A stretch of DNA of 64,000 nucleotides from Tsukamurella sputi (GCF_007858445.1 NZ_VIGV01000011.1:1-64000), one strand, 5' to 3'; shown: positions 16,734 to 27,993, counted from the first letter of the stretch. The notes: generated from the letters alone by a model not told the origin. Made by a program: numbers and translations.

Positions 16734-17495
16734 TCAGGCGAAGCGCGCGAGCAACGCCGCCGCGGCTTCCGTCGCGCCCGTACGGGTGATGGTCCGCCGC
16801 TCGTCGTCGAGCTGGTCCGCATAGCTGCGCGCGTACGAGGCCCGCACCAATCGGCGCGCCTCGCCGAGGGCCGGATGCGGTCCGGCGAGAAGCCCGTCGA
16901 CCGTGGCACCCACCTCGGCATCGAGGTCGTCCGCGGGAACGGCCCGATCGATCAGCTCCCACGATGCGGCGGTCGCCGCGTCGATCCGTTCGCCGTGCAG
17001 CAGCATCCGCAGGGCGCGCCGCATCCCCACCACCTTCGGTAGCAGCGCCGAGACTCCGCAGTCCGGGCTCAGCCCGACGCCCGCATACGCGGTGGAGAAG
17101 TGCGCCGCGTCGCTCGCGACCGCCACGTCGGCCGCGAGAACCAATCCCAGGCCACCGCCTGCGACGGGCCCCTGGATCGCGGCGACCACGGGCACCGCCA
17201 GCTGATCCATCTGCGCGAGGGCGTCGTGGATCGTACCCGCGAGCCGATCGAGCATCGCCCCGCGATCCTCGGCCACGACCATGGCCTTGACGTCGCCGCC
17301 CGCGCAGAAGAACCGTCCCTCGCCGCGCAGCACCACCACGCGGACGGCGGGATCTGCGGCGATCGTCCGAGTCGCCGCGAGCAGCGCATCCGCCAGGGGC
17401 TGATTCAACGCGTTGGCGGCATCGGGCCGCAGGAGCGTGATCGTCGCGACGCCTCGCTCATCGACACCGAACCCCAGACCCGGATCGTCGGACAT
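16734..17495 (-). CDS. enoyl-CoA hydratase/isomerase family protein
   Basis: Crotonase-fold enzyme acting on acyl-CoA thioesters; 253 aa. Seen: the first oxyanion segment LRGEGRFFCAGGDVKAM and the second, IQGPVAGGGLGLVLAADVAVAS, followed by FSTAYAGVGLSPDCG. In hydratases two glutamates act; here the equivalent positions look like G and D, so the precise reaction (hydratase, isomerase, dehalogenase or thioesterase-like) is open. It stands alone between the small ORF and a PIG-L gene. Confidence 0.85.
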   Translation of the reverse strand: MSDDPGLGFGVDERGVATITLLRPDAANALNQPLADALLAATRTIAADPAVRVVVLRGEGRFFCAGGDVKAMVVAEDRGAMLDRLAGTIHDALAQMDQLAVPVVAAIQGPVAGGGLGLVLAADVAVASDAAHFSTAYAGVGLSPDCGVSALLPKVVGMRRALRMLLHGERIDAATAASWELIDRAVPADDLDAEVGATVDGLLAGPHPALGEARRLVRASYARSYADQLDDERRTITRTGATEAAAALLARFA

Positions 17496-17552
17496 GCGCG
17501 CTCCTCTCAGCGAATGATCGTCGGCGCCGAGCCTTCCACACCACCACGCCGC

Positions 17553-18212
17553 TCAGGCGAGCGGGCGGAAACCGACCGTGTGCCGGAACCCGCCCCGCGG
17601 CTGTGTGGCCGACGCGACCTGCGCCCGGGCCTGCTCGATGACCGGTGTCGTCGGATCGAGGACGGAGAGGTACTGGCGATGCTCCGCGAGCGATTCGACG
17701 GCCCGCTCCGTGAAACCGGTGACGTCCACGATCAGGGTGGGCTCGGGCGCGGTCTGATAGGCGGTGACGCCCGCCGCCTCGGCCGCCTCGGCCACGGCGC
17801 GGGTGAACTCCCTGTGGTCGCTCTGATTCGGTACACCGTTGCCCCAGTCGGGGCCGCCCCACAGCGTGAGCACGATGTCGGGCCGGTACCGCGCGAACGA
17901 CTTGCCGACCGATTCCCGCAGCTCCGGCGTGTTGATCAGCCGCGAGTCGGGGTAGCCCCAGAACCGCACCTCGTCGACCCCGACGACCGCGGCGGACCGT
18001 CGTTGCTCCTCCTCGCGGACGGGTCCCGCAGTGCCCGGGGACATGCCCTCGATGCCCGCCTCGCCGGAGGTGGCGAGCCCGTAGACCACCGTCTTCCCCT
18101 GGGAGGTCCAGCGGGCGACGGCCGCCGCCATCCCGTACTCGGGGTCGTCCGGGTGCGCCACCAGGACGAGCGCCGTGGTCCAGTCCTCGGGGAAGCTCTG
18201 CGGCTCGGTCAC
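17553..18212 (-). CDS. PIG-L family N-acetylglucosaminyl-type deacetylase
   Basis: Zinc-dependent LmbE/PIG-L hydrolase, 219 aa. The AHPDD motif is at residues 19-23 and the later zinc histidine in NQSDHREF. In actinobacteria this family includes MshB and Mca of mycothiol metabolism, but lone paralogues such as this have unassigned substrates. A -10-like TAGCGT (18219-18224) lies 6 nt before the GTG, predicting a leaderless message. Confidence 0.88.
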   Translation of the reverse strand: MTEPQSFPEDWTTALVLVAHPDDPEYGMAAAVARWTSQGKTVVYGLATSGEAGIEGMSPGTAGPVREEEQRRSAAVVGVDEVRFWGYPDSRLINTPELRESVGKSFARYRPDIVLTLWGGPDWGNGVPNQSDHREFTRAVAEAAEAAGVTAYQTAPEPTLIVDVTGFTERAVESLAEHRQYLSVLDPTTPVIEQARAQVASATQPRGGFRHTVGFRPLA

Positions 18213-18238
18213 ACCCCCACGCTAGAGGCCGGGACCGG

Positions 18239-19432
18239 TCAGCGCAGCAACTCGACCGAGACGCCGTCGGCGAACCGGTAGGGCTGCGCAGCGATCACGC
18301 CGGACAGCACGCGCCGCAACCGCGAGATCTCCGCCCGCACCGTCACCACCCGACCGGGATCGCCGAAGAGCGCGTCCGCGAGCTGCGCGGCGGTGCGGCC
18401 GGCACCGTCGGCGAGGAGGGTGAGGATCTCCAGATGCCGCGGCGAGGGCTGGTACCGCCACGAGCCGCCACCGCCGGTGACCTCGATCTCCGGGGCGCGG
18501 CCCCGCCGCAGGTCCATCGTCACGTGGGTCACGGTGTCCGGACCGTCGCCCGGGTCGGGCTGCAGGAGCCAGCCGCCGGGCAGCGCGTCGACGGTGCACA
18601 GCCCGAGCTCCGGGAGCCGTACCGACGGGCCCGTCAGACGACTGGGAAGGGCCACGCGCGACCGCGGCGGGAGATCGCCCACCGCGGCGACCCACCCGTT
18701 GGTATCCACGGCGAGCCCCGGACGCCCGAGACCCGCGAGCATCGGGGCGGCGACCGATCGCAGCCGCTCCAACCCCGCGAGATGGGCCTCGCGGAGCCTG
18801 GCCTCAGCGAGCCGGGCGACCGTCGAGACCAGCGCGAGCGTGGTCGGGTGCACCGTCGCCGCAGGACCGGAGACGTCGACGACCCCGAGTATGTGCCCGG
18901 TGTGGACGTCGCGGATCGGCGCTCCGGCGCAGGTCCACGAGTGGTGGCTGCGGGCGAAGTGCTCCGCGGAGAAGATCTGCACGGGGGTGCGCGAGGCGAT
19001 CGCGGTGCCGATCGCGTTGGTTCCCACCTGCTCCTCGGCCCACCCCGCGCCCTCGACGAATCCGAGCCGGTCGGCGTGGGAGAGCACGCGCGGCGAGCCG
19101 GAGCGCCACAGCACCCGGCCGAACCGATCGGCGACCACGAGGATGTTGTCACCGTCGGCGGTGAGCGGGGCGAGGCCCGCGGTGAGTTCCTCGAGCACGG
19201 GCCCGAGCCCGGACTCCTGACGGCCCAGCTCGACGTCCATCCAGCCGAGCGCCGGCCCGGCGTCCGCGTCGGGCACGAGCCCCGCGGCGCGGACACGCTT
19301 CCACGAGTCGCCGATCACACCGCGCGGCCGCGCGGGCGGACGCGCACCGCTCATCGTCGCGTCGTACACCTCGGACAGCAGGCGTGCGTAGCGCCGCGGA
19401 TCCTCGCCCGCGGACACGGCCGGTTCCGTCAT
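18239..19432 (-). CDS. GAF-domain transcriptional regulator (copy 1)
   Basis: A 397-aa regulator with an N-terminal sensory GAF region of the AcoR kind (VGTNAIGTAIASRTPVQIFSAEHF, then SWTCAGAPIRDVHTGHILGVVDVSGP, about residues 75-210). The C-terminal winged helix reads RTAAQLADALFGDPGRVVTVRAEISRLRRVL. There is no sigma-54 AAA domain, so it should work with ordinary sigma factors. It is closely similar along its whole length to the regulator at 20315-21532. The ATG lies 20 nt after the SDR stop, so SDR and regulator form an operon. The ligand is unknown. Confidence 0.88.
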   Translation of the reverse strand: MTEPAVSAGEDPRRYARLLSEVYDATMSGARPPARPRGVIGDSWKRVRAAGLVPDADAGPALGWMDVELGRQESGLGPVLEELTAGLAPLTADGDNILVVADRFGRVLWRSGSPRVLSHADRLGFVEGAGWAEEQVGTNAIGTAIASRTPVQIFSAEHFARSHHSWTCAGAPIRDVHTGHILGVVDVSGPAATVHPTTLALVSTVARLAEARLREAHLAGLERLRSVAAPMLAGLGRPGLAVDTNGWVAAVGDLPPRSRVALPSRLTGPSVRLPELGLCTVDALPGGWLLQPDPGDGPDTVTHVTMDLRRGRAPEIEVTGGGGSWRYQPSPRHLEILTLLADGAGRTAAQLADALFGDPGRVVTVRAEISRLRRVLSGVIAAQPYRFADGVSVELLR

Positions 19433-19452
19433 GCGATTCCCTCCCGTTCCGG

Positions 19453-20223
19453 TCAGCGGTAGACGAGGCCGCCGTCGATCAGCACGGCCTGGCCGGTCAT
19501 GTAGTCGGAGTCGGGTGAGGCCAGGTGCGAGACGAACGCGGCGACGTCCTCCGGGGTCTGGGCCCGGCCCAGCGCGATGCCGCCGACGAACTGGTCGTAC
19601 GTCGCGCCGACCTCGGCCCCGGTGAGCTCGGCGAACCGCCGGTCGATCTCGACCCACATGTCGGTGCCCACGACGCCCGGGCAGTAGGCGTTGACGGTGA
19701 TGCCGTGCGCCGCGTACTCCTTCGCGGCGGCCTGGGTGAAGCCGCGCACCGCGAACTTGGTGGCGCTGTAGGCGCCGAGCATCGCGAAGCCCTCGTGCCC
19801 GGCGATGGACGCGGCGTTGACGATCTTTCCGCGCACGCCCCGCTCGATGAACGAGGCCGCCGCGGCCTGGATACCCCACAGCACACCGTCGACGTTCACG
19901 GAGAACAGGCGGCGGAGCTGCTCGGGAGTGACGTCCGCGACCGGCCCCACCAGGGCCACGCCGGCATTGTTGACCATCACGTCGAGCCCGCCGAGCGCAT
20001 CGACGGTGGCGGCGACGACGCCGAAGACCGCGTCACGGTCGGAGACGTCGGCGGTGAGCGCCACGGCGCGACGACCCGTCGCCCGGATCTCCTCCGCGAC
20101 GGCCTCCACGCCGTCGGCGGTGAGGTCGACGAGAGCCAGATCGATGCCGTCGGAGGCCAGCCGTCGGGCGATCCCTGCGCCGATCCCTCGTCCCGCTCCC
20201 GTCACCAGTGCGATGCGTGCCAT
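19453..20223 (-). CDS. short-chain dehydrogenase, acetoin reductase (BudC) type
   Basis: A 256-aa SDR: cofactor motif TGAGRGIG (residues 8-15), NNAG, catalytic S and YxxxK in ASIAGHEGFAMLGAYSATKFA. The C-terminus, HLASPDSDYMTGQAVLIDGGLVYR, is typical of acetoin/diacetyl reductases. The start MARIALVTG is taken at ATG 20223 with AAGGGA upstream; the open frame extends further but has no homology. The 91-bp gap behind it holds the GCAAC motif also found before the flavin monooxygenase, which suggests shared control and ketone/diol metabolism (inference). Confidence 0.9.
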   Translation of the reverse strand: MARIALVTGAGRGIGAGIARRLASDGIDLALVDLTADGVEAVAEEIRATGRRAVALTADVSDRDAVFGVVAATVDALGGLDVMVNNAGVALVGPVADVTPEQLRRLFSVNVDGVLWGIQAAAASFIERGVRGKIVNAASIAGHEGFAMLGAYSATKFAVRGFTQAAAKEYAAHGITVNAYCPGVVGTDMWVEIDRRFAELTGAEVGATYDQFVGGIALGRAQTPEDVAAFVSHLASPDSDYMTGQAVLIDGGLVYR

Positions 20224-20276
20224 CGTGTGTCCCTTCGTCGACGTACGACTCCGGTCTATGTGACCCGGGCCACACA

Positions 20277-20299
20277 CGACAAAGGTTGCGTGGGGTTGC
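20277..20299 (-). promoter_or_regulatory. candidate GAF-regulator operator upstream of the SDR
   Basis: Reading leftward: GCAAC-N5-GCAACCTTTGTCG, 54 nt before the SDR start. The same 23-bp pattern occurs at 21571-21593 in front of the flavin monooxygenase, with the same 10-bp step between GCAAC repeats and the same orientation relative to the gene. Confidence 0.65.
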
Positions 20300-20314
20300 G
20301 CCCTTGCAGGGCGA

Positions 20315-21532
20315 TCAGCGCAGGGTCTCGACCGCCACGGAGTCCGCGAACCGGTAGGGCTGTGCGGCGATCAGGCCGGACAACACGCGCCGCAGGCGGG
20401 AGATCTCGGCGCGCACGGTCACCACGCGGGCCGCGTCGCCGAACAACGATTCCGCGATCTGCGCCGCGGTGCGCCCGCGCCCGTCGGACAGGAGCGCGAG
20501 GATCTGGGCGTGCCGGGGCGTGAGCTGGTGCCGCCACTCTCCCGCAGCGCCCGTGACCGTGACGGACGGCGTGCGCCCGGCCCGCAGGTCCAGCACGACC
20601 CGCGTGCCCGCGCCCCGCGCCGCGTCGGCGACCGGACGCAGCAGCCATCCGCCCGGCAGCGGCTCGACGGAGCACTGCCCGAGCTCGGGCAGCCAGAGGT
20701 GTGCGGAATCCACCGCCGTCGGCAGCGTCACCCGCGTGCAGGGGGCGAGCTGCCCCACCGCGGCGACCCAGCCGTGTGCATCCACGACGAGACCCGGCCC
20801 ACCGAGCCCGGCGAGCAGGGGCGCGGCGACGGTGCGCAACTGATCGAGACCCGCGAGATGCGCCTCCCGCAGCGACGCCTCGGCGAGGCCGGCGACCGCC
20901 GCCACCAGCGCAAGCGTCGTGGGATGCACCGTGGACGCCGGTCCGCTCACGTCCACGACGCCGAGCACCCGGCCCGTGCGGCGGTCCCTGATCGGCGCCG
21001 CGGAGCAGGTCCAGGGATGTTGATTGCGGGCGAAGTGCTCCGCGGAGAAGGTCTGCACCGGGGCGCGCGAGGCCAGCGCGGTGCCGATGGCGTTGGTCCC
21101 CACATCGTTCTCCGACCAGGCGGCGCCCTCGACGAAGCCGAGCCGATCGGCCTCCCGCAGCACTCGCGGCGAGCCGCTCCGCCACAGCAGCCGCCCCTCG
21201 GCGTCGGAGACGACCATGATGCTGGAACCGGCGTCGGTGATGGGGGCAAGGCCGCCGGTGAAGTCGTCGATCAGTCCGCCGAGGCCGGATTCGCGCCGCA
21301 GCCGGGCCAGGTCGGCGGAGTGGATCGCCGGGCCGGCCCCGGAATCAGGCCGCAGACCTGCGGCGATCACGCGCTCCCAGGAATCGCCGATCACCTCGCG
21401 TGGACGCGCCGGCGGACGCTCCCCGGCCATCGTCGCGTCGTAGACCTCGGCCAGCAGGCGCGCGTAGGTCCGGGGATCCTCTCCGTGCGCGACCGCGGGC
21501 TCCACTGCGTGTGCCACTCCTCGATTCTGCAT
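20315..21532 (-). CDS. GAF-domain transcriptional regulator (copy 2)
   Basis: A 405-aa paralogue of the regulator at 18239-19432: the same GAF core (VGTNAIGTALASRAPVQTFSAEHF, SAAPIRDRRTGRVLGVVDVSGP) and the same winged helix (RTAAQIAESLFGDAARVVTVRAEISRLRRVL). The start is taken at ATG 21532 (MQNRGVAHAV); GTG six codons later is an alternative. The longer open frame upstream is antisense to the monooxygenase. It is divergent from the flavin monooxygenase across 124 bp and probably controls it through 21571-21593. Confidence 0.88.
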   Translation of the reverse strand: MQNRGVAHAVEPAVAHGEDPRTYARLLAEVYDATMAGERPPARPREVIGDSWERVIAAGLRPDSGAGPAIHSADLARLRRESGLGGLIDDFTGGLAPITDAGSSIMVVSDAEGRLLWRSGSPRVLREADRLGFVEGAAWSENDVGTNAIGTALASRAPVQTFSAEHFARNQHPWTCSAAPIRDRRTGRVLGVVDVSGPASTVHPTTLALVAAVAGLAEASLREAHLAGLDQLRTVAAPLLAGLGGPGLVVDAHGWVAAVGQLAPCTRVTLPTAVDSAHLWLPELGQCSVEPLPGGWLLRPVADAARGAGTRVVLDLRAGRTPSVTVTGAAGEWRHQLTPRHAQILALLSDGRGRTAAQIAESLFGDAARVVTVRAEISRLRRVLSGLIAAQPYRFADSVAVETLR

Positions 21533-21570
21533 CGTCGCTCGTCGCAGCAAGGGCGTTCCGGCGGAACCAT

Positions 21571-21593
21571 GCAACGGGGCGCAACCCTTGTCG
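21571..21593 (+). promoter_or_regulatory. candidate GAF-regulator operator upstream of the monooxygenase
   Basis: GCAAC-N5-GCAACCCTTGTCG, matching the site at 20277-20299. It lies 63 nt before the monooxygenase start. A CACAC-CCGGC-GTGTG inverted repeat follows closely downstream (21600-21615). Confidence 0.65.
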
Positions 21594-21656
21594 CATGCGT
21601 CACACCCGGCGTGTGATTCACACCACAGCACCACACAGAACCTGAAGGAGTACGAC

Positions 21657-23489
21657 ATGACCGCGATCGCGGAATCGGAGCAGACCGTCGCCGCCGGCCC
21701 CCAGGAGCGCGTGGACGCCTGGCTCGCCGAATTCGAGGCGGCGCTCGCCGCGGGGGACGTCAGCGCGGCGGCGAATCTGTTCGAGCCCGGCGGCTTCTGG
21801 CGCGATCTGGTGTCCTTCACCTGGAACCTGCACACCAGCGAGGGCCGCGACCAGATCACCGCGATGCTCACCGAACGACTCGGTGACACCGCGCCGAGCG
21901 GCTTCGTCACCACCGACCCGGCATCGGGCGACGAGGTGGCCGAGGCCTTCATCGGCTTCGAGACCGGTGTGGGCCGAGGCAAGGGCCATGTGCGGATCCG
22001 CCAGGGTGAGGACGGAGTCGACCGCGCGTGGACGCTGCTCACCACACTCCGCGAGCTCAAGGGCCACGAGGAGTCCTTCGGGGCCCGGCGCCCGATGGGA
22101 GCGGTGCACGGCGCGCACAATGCGGCCCCCACGTGGGCCGAGCGTCGCGAGCAGGAGGAGGCCGAGCTCGGCTACTCCGTCCAACCCGACACCCTCGTCA
22201 TCGGCGGCGGCCAGGGCGGCATCGCGCTCGGCGCGCGACTGCGCCAACTCGGCGTGCCGGCGCTCGTCGTCGACAAGTACGACCGCCCCGGCGACCAGTG
22301 GCGCGGCCGCTACAAGTCCCTGTGCCTGCACGACCCCGTCTGGTACGACCACCTGCCGTACCTGCCCTTCCCCGCCAACTGGCCCGTCTTCGCCCCCAAG
22401 GACAAAATCGGCGACTGGCTCGAGATGTACACCCGCGTCATGGAGGTGCCCTACTGGTCGCGCACCGAAGCGCTGTCCGCTTCCTACGACGAGGCGAAGG
22501 GCGAGTGGACCGTCGAGGTGAACAAGGACGGCGAGAAGCTGACCCTGCACCCCAAGCAGCTCGTGCTGGCGACGGGCATGTCCGGTAAGCCCAACATCCC
22601 CGACTTCCCCGGGATGGACGTCTTCGCCGGAGAGCAGCACCACTCGAGCAAGCACCCCGGCCCGGACGCCTATGCGGGCAAGAAGGTCGTGATCATCGGC
22701 GCGAACAACTCGGCGCTCGACATCAGCAAGGCGCTCGTCGAGGCGGGCGCGGAGGTGACGATGGTGCAGCGCAGTTCGACGCACATCATCAAGTCCGAGT
22801 CGCTCATGGAGCACGGCCTGGGCGACCTGTACAGCGAGCGGGCCGTCGAGAGCGGCGTGACCACCGACAAGGCCGACATGATCTTCGCCTCGCTGCCGTA
22901 CAAGATCATGAACGAGTTCCAGAAGCCGATCTACGACAAGGTCCGCGAGATCGACGCCGACTTCTATCGTGGCCTCGAGGAGGCCGGCTACGAACTGGAC
23001 TTCGGCGACGACGACTCGGGCCTGTTCATGAAGTACCTCCGACGGGGTTCGGGCTACTACATCGACGTCGGTGCCGCCGGCCTCATCATCGACGGCTCGA
23101 TCAAGCTGGCCAAGGGCCAGGTGGACCGCCTGACCGAGAACAGCGTCGTGCTGAAGGACGGCACCGAGCTGCCCGCCGACCTGGTGGTCTACGCGACCGG
23201 CTACGGCTCGATGAACGGCTGGGCCGCCGACCTCATGGGCCAGGAGACCGCCGACAAGTTGGGCAAGTGCTGGGGCCTCGGCTCCGACACCACCAAGGAT
23301 CCCGGCCCCTGGGAGGGCGAGCAGCGCAACATGTGGAAGCCCACGCAGGTGCCCGGCCTCTGGATGATGGGCGGCAACCTGCACCAGTCGCGGCACTACT
23401 CGCTGTACCTGGCGCTGCAGCTCAAGGCCCGCTACGAGGGCATCGACACCCCCGTCTACAAGCTGGCCGAGGTGCACCACACCAGCTAG
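21657..23489 (+). CDS. FAD-dependent monooxygenase with N-terminal NTF2-like domain
   Basis: A 610-aa fusion. Residues about 15-135 look like a SnoaL/NTF2 fold (WLAEFEAALAAGDVSAAANLF, WRDLVSFTWNLHTSEG). The rest is a flavin-containing monooxygenase / Baeyer-Villiger-type enzyme with FAD motif VIGGGQGG (183-188) and NADP motif VIIGANNSALD. The fingerprint FAGEQHHSSKH fits FxGxxxHxxx but has H where Y, F or W is usual. GAAGGAG lies 6 nt before the ATG. Divergent from GAF regulator 2. Oxidation of a ketone, amine or sulfide is possible; the substrate is unknown. Confidence 0.92.
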   Translation: MTAIAESEQTVAAGPQERVDAWLAEFEAALAAGDVSAAANLFEPGGFWRDLVSFTWNLHTSEGRDQITAMLTERLGDTAPSGFVTTDPASGDEVAEAFIGFETGVGRGKGHVRIRQGEDGVDRAWTLLTTLRELKGHEESFGARRPMGAVHGAHNAAPTWAERREQEEAELGYSVQPDTLVIGGGQGGIALGARLRQLGVPALVVDKYDRPGDQWRGRYKSLCLHDPVWYDHLPYLPFPANWPVFAPKDKIGDWLEMYTRVMEVPYWSRTEALSASYDEAKGEWTVEVNKDGEKLTLHPKQLVLATGMSGKPNIPDFPGMDVFAGEQHHSSKHPGPDAYAGKKVVIIGANNSALDISKALVEAGAEVTMVQRSSTHIIKSESLMEHGLGDLYSERAVESGVTTDKADMIFASLPYKIMNEFQKPIYDKVREIDADFYRGLEEAGYELDFGDDDSGLFMKYLRRGSGYYIDVGAAGLIIDGSIKLAKGQVDRLTENSVVLKDGTELPADLVVYATGYGSMNGWAADLMGQETADKLGKCWGLGSDTTKDPGPWEGEQRNMWKPTQVPGLWMMGGNLHQSRHYSLYLALQLKARYEGIDTPVYKLAEVHHTS

Positions 23490-23503
23490 CCGGCACAAAG
23501 ACT

Positions 23504-23541
23504 CCGGCCCCGTCGACCAGAACACTGGTCGACGGGGCCGG
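23504..23541. terminator. bidirectional hairpin terminator
   Basis: A perfect 17-bp stem (23504-23520 with 23525-23541) around the loop AACA, lying between the convergent monooxygenase and pheT stops. No T-run on either side, but the stem is very strong. Confidence 0.85.
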
Positions 23542-23559
23542 CTCCATATCCAGGGCGTC

Positions 23560-26028
23560 TCAGCGCAGGACTGCGCCCACGGCCTCCGACGCCTTCGCCA
23601 CCGCGGCGTCGCGAGCGGCGGAGGCCTCGTCCTCGGTGAGAGTGCGGTCGCCCGCGCGGAAGCGCAACGAGAAGGCCAGGGACTTGCGCCCCTCGCCCAC
23701 CTGCGTGCCGGTGAAGACGTCGAACAGCGCGATCGCCTCGAGAAGCTCGCCGGCACCGTCGGCGAGCGCGGCCTGGACGGTCTCCGCGGGCACCGCCGCG
23801 TCGACGACGACGGCCACGTCCTGCAGCACCGCCGGGAACGGCGAGACCACGGGCGCGGGCAGGTTCTCGACGAGCGGGACCGCGTCGAGGTCGATCTCGA
23901 CGGCGCAGGTGCGGGCGGGGAGCCCGGCGCGCTCGAGCACCGCGGGGTGCAGCTCGCCGGCGTGCCCGACGACGGTCTCGCCCACCAAGACCTCGGCGCA
24001 CCGGCCGGGGTGGAAGGGCGCGTACTGCGCGGCGCGCAGGGTGAGCTCGACGTTGCTCGCCCGGCCGATCTCGCGGACGGCCTCGAAGGCGTCCGTGGCG
24101 TCCGCGGGCCGCGCCGGGCCCCACGGTCCGGCGGTGCCGCGGGCGCCGGTGAAGACGAGCGCGACGTGCTCGGGCTGCTGCGGCAGCGAGGCGTTCAGCT
24201 CCGCGATCTGCTCGGCGGTGGGACGACGGTCGACGGGGATCGGGTCGACCGCGACCGTCTGCTCCGTCGGGAGCACGACCTGGGCGATCGTGTACAGCGC
24301 GAGGTCGCGCTGGCCGCGGGAGACGTTGCGCGCCAGGATCTCCAACAGCCCGGGGAGCAGCGTGGTCGCGAGCGACGGACGATCCGACTCCAGCGGGTTG
24401 AGCACCTTCGTGGTGGTGCGACGCGGGTCGTCGGCCTCCAGGCCCCAGGTGTCGAAGACATCGGCGGGCAGGAACGGGCTGGTCAGCACCTCGACGTGGC
24501 CGGTGTGCGCGAGCGAGCGGCTCACGACACGGCGGCGCTTCTGGCGTGCACTCAGGCCGCGTCCCCCGGGGGCGGCGGGCAGCACCGGCGGGATCTGCTC
24601 CAGTCCCTCCAGCCGCAGCACCTCCTCGACCAGGTCGGCGACCATGGTCAGGTCAGGGCGCCAGGTCGGCGGGGTCACCGTCAGGCTGCTCTCGCCCTCG
24701 ACGGCACAGCCGATCTGGGTGAGGCGACGCACCGTCGTGCCCGGCGCGTAGGTGATGCCCGCGACGCGGTCGGGCCGGTCGGCGGCGATCGTCACCTGCG
24801 GGCGCTCGTCGTAGCCGCCCAGGTCGGTGATGTCCCCGACGACGGTGCCGCCGGCGATCTCGGTGAGCAGGCGGGCCGCCTCGCGGACCGTCCACACGGA
24901 GATCGCCGGGTCGACGGTGCGCTCGTACCGCTTCGCGGCGTCCGAGCTGAGCTTGTGCCGCTTGCCGGTGCGGAAGACCTTGACCGGGTTCCAGATCGCG
25001 CCCTCGAGGATCACGTTGACGGTCCCGTCGCCGACCTCGGTGGTCGCGCCGCCCATGACACCCGCGAGCGAGACCGGGCCGGTCCCGTCGACGATGACCG
25101 CGTCCTCGGGATCGAGCTTCCGCGTGACGTGGTCGATCGTCTCCAACGTCTCGCCGGCGCGCGCGGCACGCACCGTCAGCCCGCCCTGCACCGTGTCGGC
25201 GTCGAAGGCGTGCAGCGGCTGGCCGCTGAGCAGCATGAGGTAGTTGGTCACGTCGACCGCGGGGCTGATCGGGCGGACGCCGGAGGTGAGCAGGCGGCGC
25301 TGCATCCACCACGGCGTCACCGCGTTCGGGTCGATGCCCTCGACGCGCAGCGCCGTGAAGCGGGTGCAGCCGGACTCGGGCTCGACGGTGACGTCCACGC
25401 CGCCCGTGCCGCTGCCGGCCTTCGCCGACGGCGTGGTGATGTCGGTGAACGGTAGGTCGTAGCCGCAGGCGAGCTCGCGGGCGAGGCCGCGGACGGAGAA
25501 GGCGTAGCCGCGGTCGGGCGTCACGTTGAGCTCGATGACGGTGTCGTCCATACCCAGGACCGGCTTGGCGTCGTCACCCGGCTGCGCCGTGCCCTCGGGC
25601 AGCACGAGGATGCCGGAGTGGTCGTTGCCCAGACCGAGCTCGGAGACCGAGCAGATCATGCCGTCGGAGATGTGGTCGTAGGTCTTGCGGGTGGCGATCT
25701 CGAAGCCACCGGGCAGGACGGCGCCCGGGAGCGCCGCCACGATGAGGTCGCCCTCGGCGAAGTTCCGCGCACCGCAGACGATGCCGCGCGGCTCTCCCTC
25801 GCCGACGTCGACCTGGCAGTAGCGGATGGGCTTGCGGAAGTTCGTGAGCTCCTCGATGTGTGCGACGCGGCCGATCTTCAGCGGGCCCGTCACGGTGTCG
25901 AGCGAGTCGAGCTCCTCGACCTCGAAACCGACACGCACGAACCCTGCGTCCAGCTCGTCGGCCGTGACGCCCCACTCGGGGGTGTCGCGGCGGAGGATCT
26001 CGGTGAGCCATGACTGTGCAACGCGCAC
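23560..26028 (-). CDS. pheT: phenylalanyl-tRNA synthetase beta subunit
   Basis: 822 aa, full length. Domains in order: N-terminal tRNA-binding EMAP-like domain ([43 protein letters not shown], about residues 50-95), B3/B4 editing region ([19 protein letters not shown], then GQPLHAFD), B5, the catalytic-like core, and a C-terminal FDX-ACB domain ([19 protein letters not shown]) that binds the tRNA anticodon. GTG start with AGGA upstream. Together with PheS it forms the alpha2-beta2 enzyme. Confidence 0.97.
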   Translation of the reverse strand: MRVAQSWLTEILRRDTPEWGVTADELDAGFVRVGFEVEELDSLDTVTGPLKIGRVAHIEELTNFRKPIRYCQVDVGEGEPRGIVCGARNFAEGDLIVAALPGAVLPGGFEIATRKTYDHISDGMICSVSELGLGNDHSGILVLPEGTAQPGDDAKPVLGMDDTVIELNVTPDRGYAFSVRGLARELACGYDLPFTDITTPSAKAGSGTGGVDVTVEPESGCTRFTALRVEGIDPNAVTPWWMQRRLLTSGVRPISPAVDVTNYLMLLSGQPLHAFDADTVQGGLTVRAARAGETLETIDHVTRKLDPEDAVIVDGTGPVSLAGVMGGATTEVGDGTVNVILEGAIWNPVKVFRTGKRHKLSSDAAKRYERTVDPAISVWTVREAARLLTEIAGGTVVGDITDLGGYDERPQVTIAADRPDRVAGITYAPGTTVRRLTQIGCAVEGESSLTVTPPTWRPDLTMVADLVEEVLRLEGLEQIPPVLPAAPGGRGLSARQKRRRVVSRSLAHTGHVEVLTSPFLPADVFDTWGLEADDPRRTTTKVLNPLESDRPSLATTLLPGLLEILARNVSRGQRDLALYTIAQVVLPTEQTVAVDPIPVDRRPTAEQIAELNASLPQQPEHVALVFTGARGTAGPWGPARPADATDAFEAVREIGRASNVELTLRAAQYAPFHPGRCAEVLVGETVVGHAGELHPAVLERAGLPARTCAVEIDLDAVPLVENLPAPVVSPFPAVLQDVAVVVDAAVPAETVQAALADGAGELLEAIALFDVFTGTQVGEGRKSLAFSLRFRAGDRTLTEDEASAARDAAVAKASEAVGAVLR

Positions 26029-26078
26029 GGTGGAAGTCCTTCTCCTGGGTGAGTCTGGTGTGCTGGGCGCGTCGGGCG

Positions 26079-27642
<1,564 letters not shown>

Positions 27643-27662
27643 GCGCCCGACGGTACGCCGGG

Positions 27663-27914
27663 TCAGCGACAGTTGGCGACGTACGGCATCGAGCCGTACG
27701 GACCCCAGATCTTCGACTCCGCGTTGGCACGGGCGGCCGCGCGGTTCGGGCCGGTGCCGTGCACGGTGCCCGCGAACGACGAGAACTGGTTGCCGAACTG
27801 CTGCGCGTACACGTCGCAGGTCACCGTGACCGGAGTGCCGGGCGCCGCCTGGGCCGTGGCCGGTGCACCGACCGCGGCCAGTCCGATGATTCCCGCGACG
27901 ACGATGCGCTTCAT
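27663..27914 (-). CDS. small secreted protein
   Basis: 83 aa with a clear signal peptide (MKRIVVAGIIGLAAVGAPATAQA, cut near AQA-AP) and a mature part of about 60 residues with two cysteines (VTCDVYAQQFG and PYVANC) that could form one disulfide. Start chosen at ATG 27914 because GGAGGAG lies just before it; an ATG 27 nt upstream is less likely. The family is not recognised, but small secreted proteins of this kind are common in Corynebacteriales. An AT-rich stretch at 27930-27960 probably holds its promoter. Confidence 0.75.
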   Translation of the reverse strand: MKRIVVAGIIGLAAVGAPATAQAAPGTPVTVTCDVYAQQFGNQFSSFAGTVHGTGPNRAAARANAESKIWGPYGSMPYVANCR

Positions 27915-27993
27915 CTCGATCTCCTCCACATTATTCGACACCTCTTATTTATCACATCACACGGTCGGCGGTCGTCGCGCGCCCGGAGCACCC

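Noticed and set aside
21533-22132. 200-codon N-terminal extension of GAF regulator 2
   Set aside because: Lies antisense to the monooxygenase coding region; homology starts at 21532.
21618-23756. 712-codon minus-strand frame opposite the monooxygenase
   Set aside because: Shadow frame; the plus strand has motifs, a ribosome-binding site and a proper terminator.
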